Assembly: GCF_004339575.1 (NCBI RefSeq)
Contig: NZ_SMFV01000004.1
Span: 147,446-211,445 of the forward strand
Length of the DNA: 64,000 nucleotides
Reading direction: 5' to 3'
Origin: Phorcysia thermohydrogeniphila
GTDB taxonomy: Bacteria; Aquificota; Aquificia; Desulfurobacteriales; Desulfurobacteriaceae
The position numbers were made by a program, and so were the translations under genes. The notes beneath the pieces are model-generated. The model saw only the letters and a list, made by a program, of their open reading frames with translations, had not been told where the DNA came from and ran no database searches. Of the stretch, positions 63,906 through 64,000 are shown one piece after another. Position 1 is the first letter of the stretch, and every line of letters begins with the position of its first letter.

Positions 63906-64000
<95 letters not shown>

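Overview
The window looks like chromosome from a thermophilic, anaerobic or microaerophilic bacterium of the Aquificota, most likely Desulfurobacteriaceae (Thermovibrio, Phorcysia or Desulfurobacterium). This is inferred from gene content and protein style, not from a database match. The pointers are a non-Cys Thi4 thiazole synthase under a TPP riboswitch, menaquinone synthesis by the futalosine route (MqnC), TrmFO, a split transketolase, an archaeal-type 8-oxoguanine glycosylase, SpoVG, highly charged proteins, frequent TTG/GTG starts, and very dense packing. No stretch above 300 bases lacks a gene.

Layout. 1-4.6 kb: dapA, a globin/PsiE-like membrane protein, dapB, hisA and a T4 Rnl1-type RNA ligase in one + strand operon. 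4.6-6.9 kb: TPP riboswitch, thi4, thiC, terminator. 6.9-8.9 kb: degenerate-GGDEF/EAL protein. 8.9-13.3 kb: mostly - strand (winged helix, polyprenyl synthase, pyrE; pyrD, rlmD). 13.4-15.9 kb: chemoreceptor overlapping a PilZ gene. 15.8-20.2 kb: mqnC, then a DnaC-like ATPase, nadK, a beta-propeller protein and rapZ, each overlapping the next. 20.2-25.4 kb (-): argH, two transketolase halves, ctpA, a small hydrolase. 25.4-28.2 kb: guaB, HNH nuclease, AGOG glycosylase. 28.3-32.3 kb (-): heptose-P adenylyltransferase, truD, serA, tlyA. 32.4-34.9 kb: trmFO and a LysM protein. 34.9-38.2 kb (-): proA, an unlisted 40-residue membrane protein, nadD, pgk. 38.2-48.2 kb: two giant lipoproteins, with rpe-prs between them and two pseudopilins upstream of the second. 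48.3-51.6 kb: pdxJ, acpS, a lipoprotein and a secreted serine hydrolase. 51.6-54.0 kb: hemerythrin, SpoVG, a DUF104-like fusion, cdd, a PhoB-type regulator. 54.0-60.8 kb (-): carA, a geranylgeranyl reductase-like flavoprotein, an RlmI-like methylase, galU, lon. 60.9-63.8 kb is the most accessory part: a frameshifted zinc-binding lipoprotein, small secreted proteins, a VapBC-like toxin-antitoxin pair, and a 32-residue membrane protein. The window ends inside a - strand 5S rRNA, so an rRNA operon lies to the right.

Most of the window is housekeeping: amino acid, nucleotide, cofactor and envelope synthesis plus RNA modification. The parts that merit a second look are the surface and signalling layer: the globin sensor in the lysine operon, the EAL protein with a globin-like N-terminus, the chemoreceptor-PilZ overlap, and the pseudopilin/giant-lipoprotein operon. 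The DNA itself also carries an unusual feature: the palindrome GGAGCTCC recurs about thirty times by eye, in coding and non-coding positions and in all three frames, like the HIP1 element of cyanobacteria.
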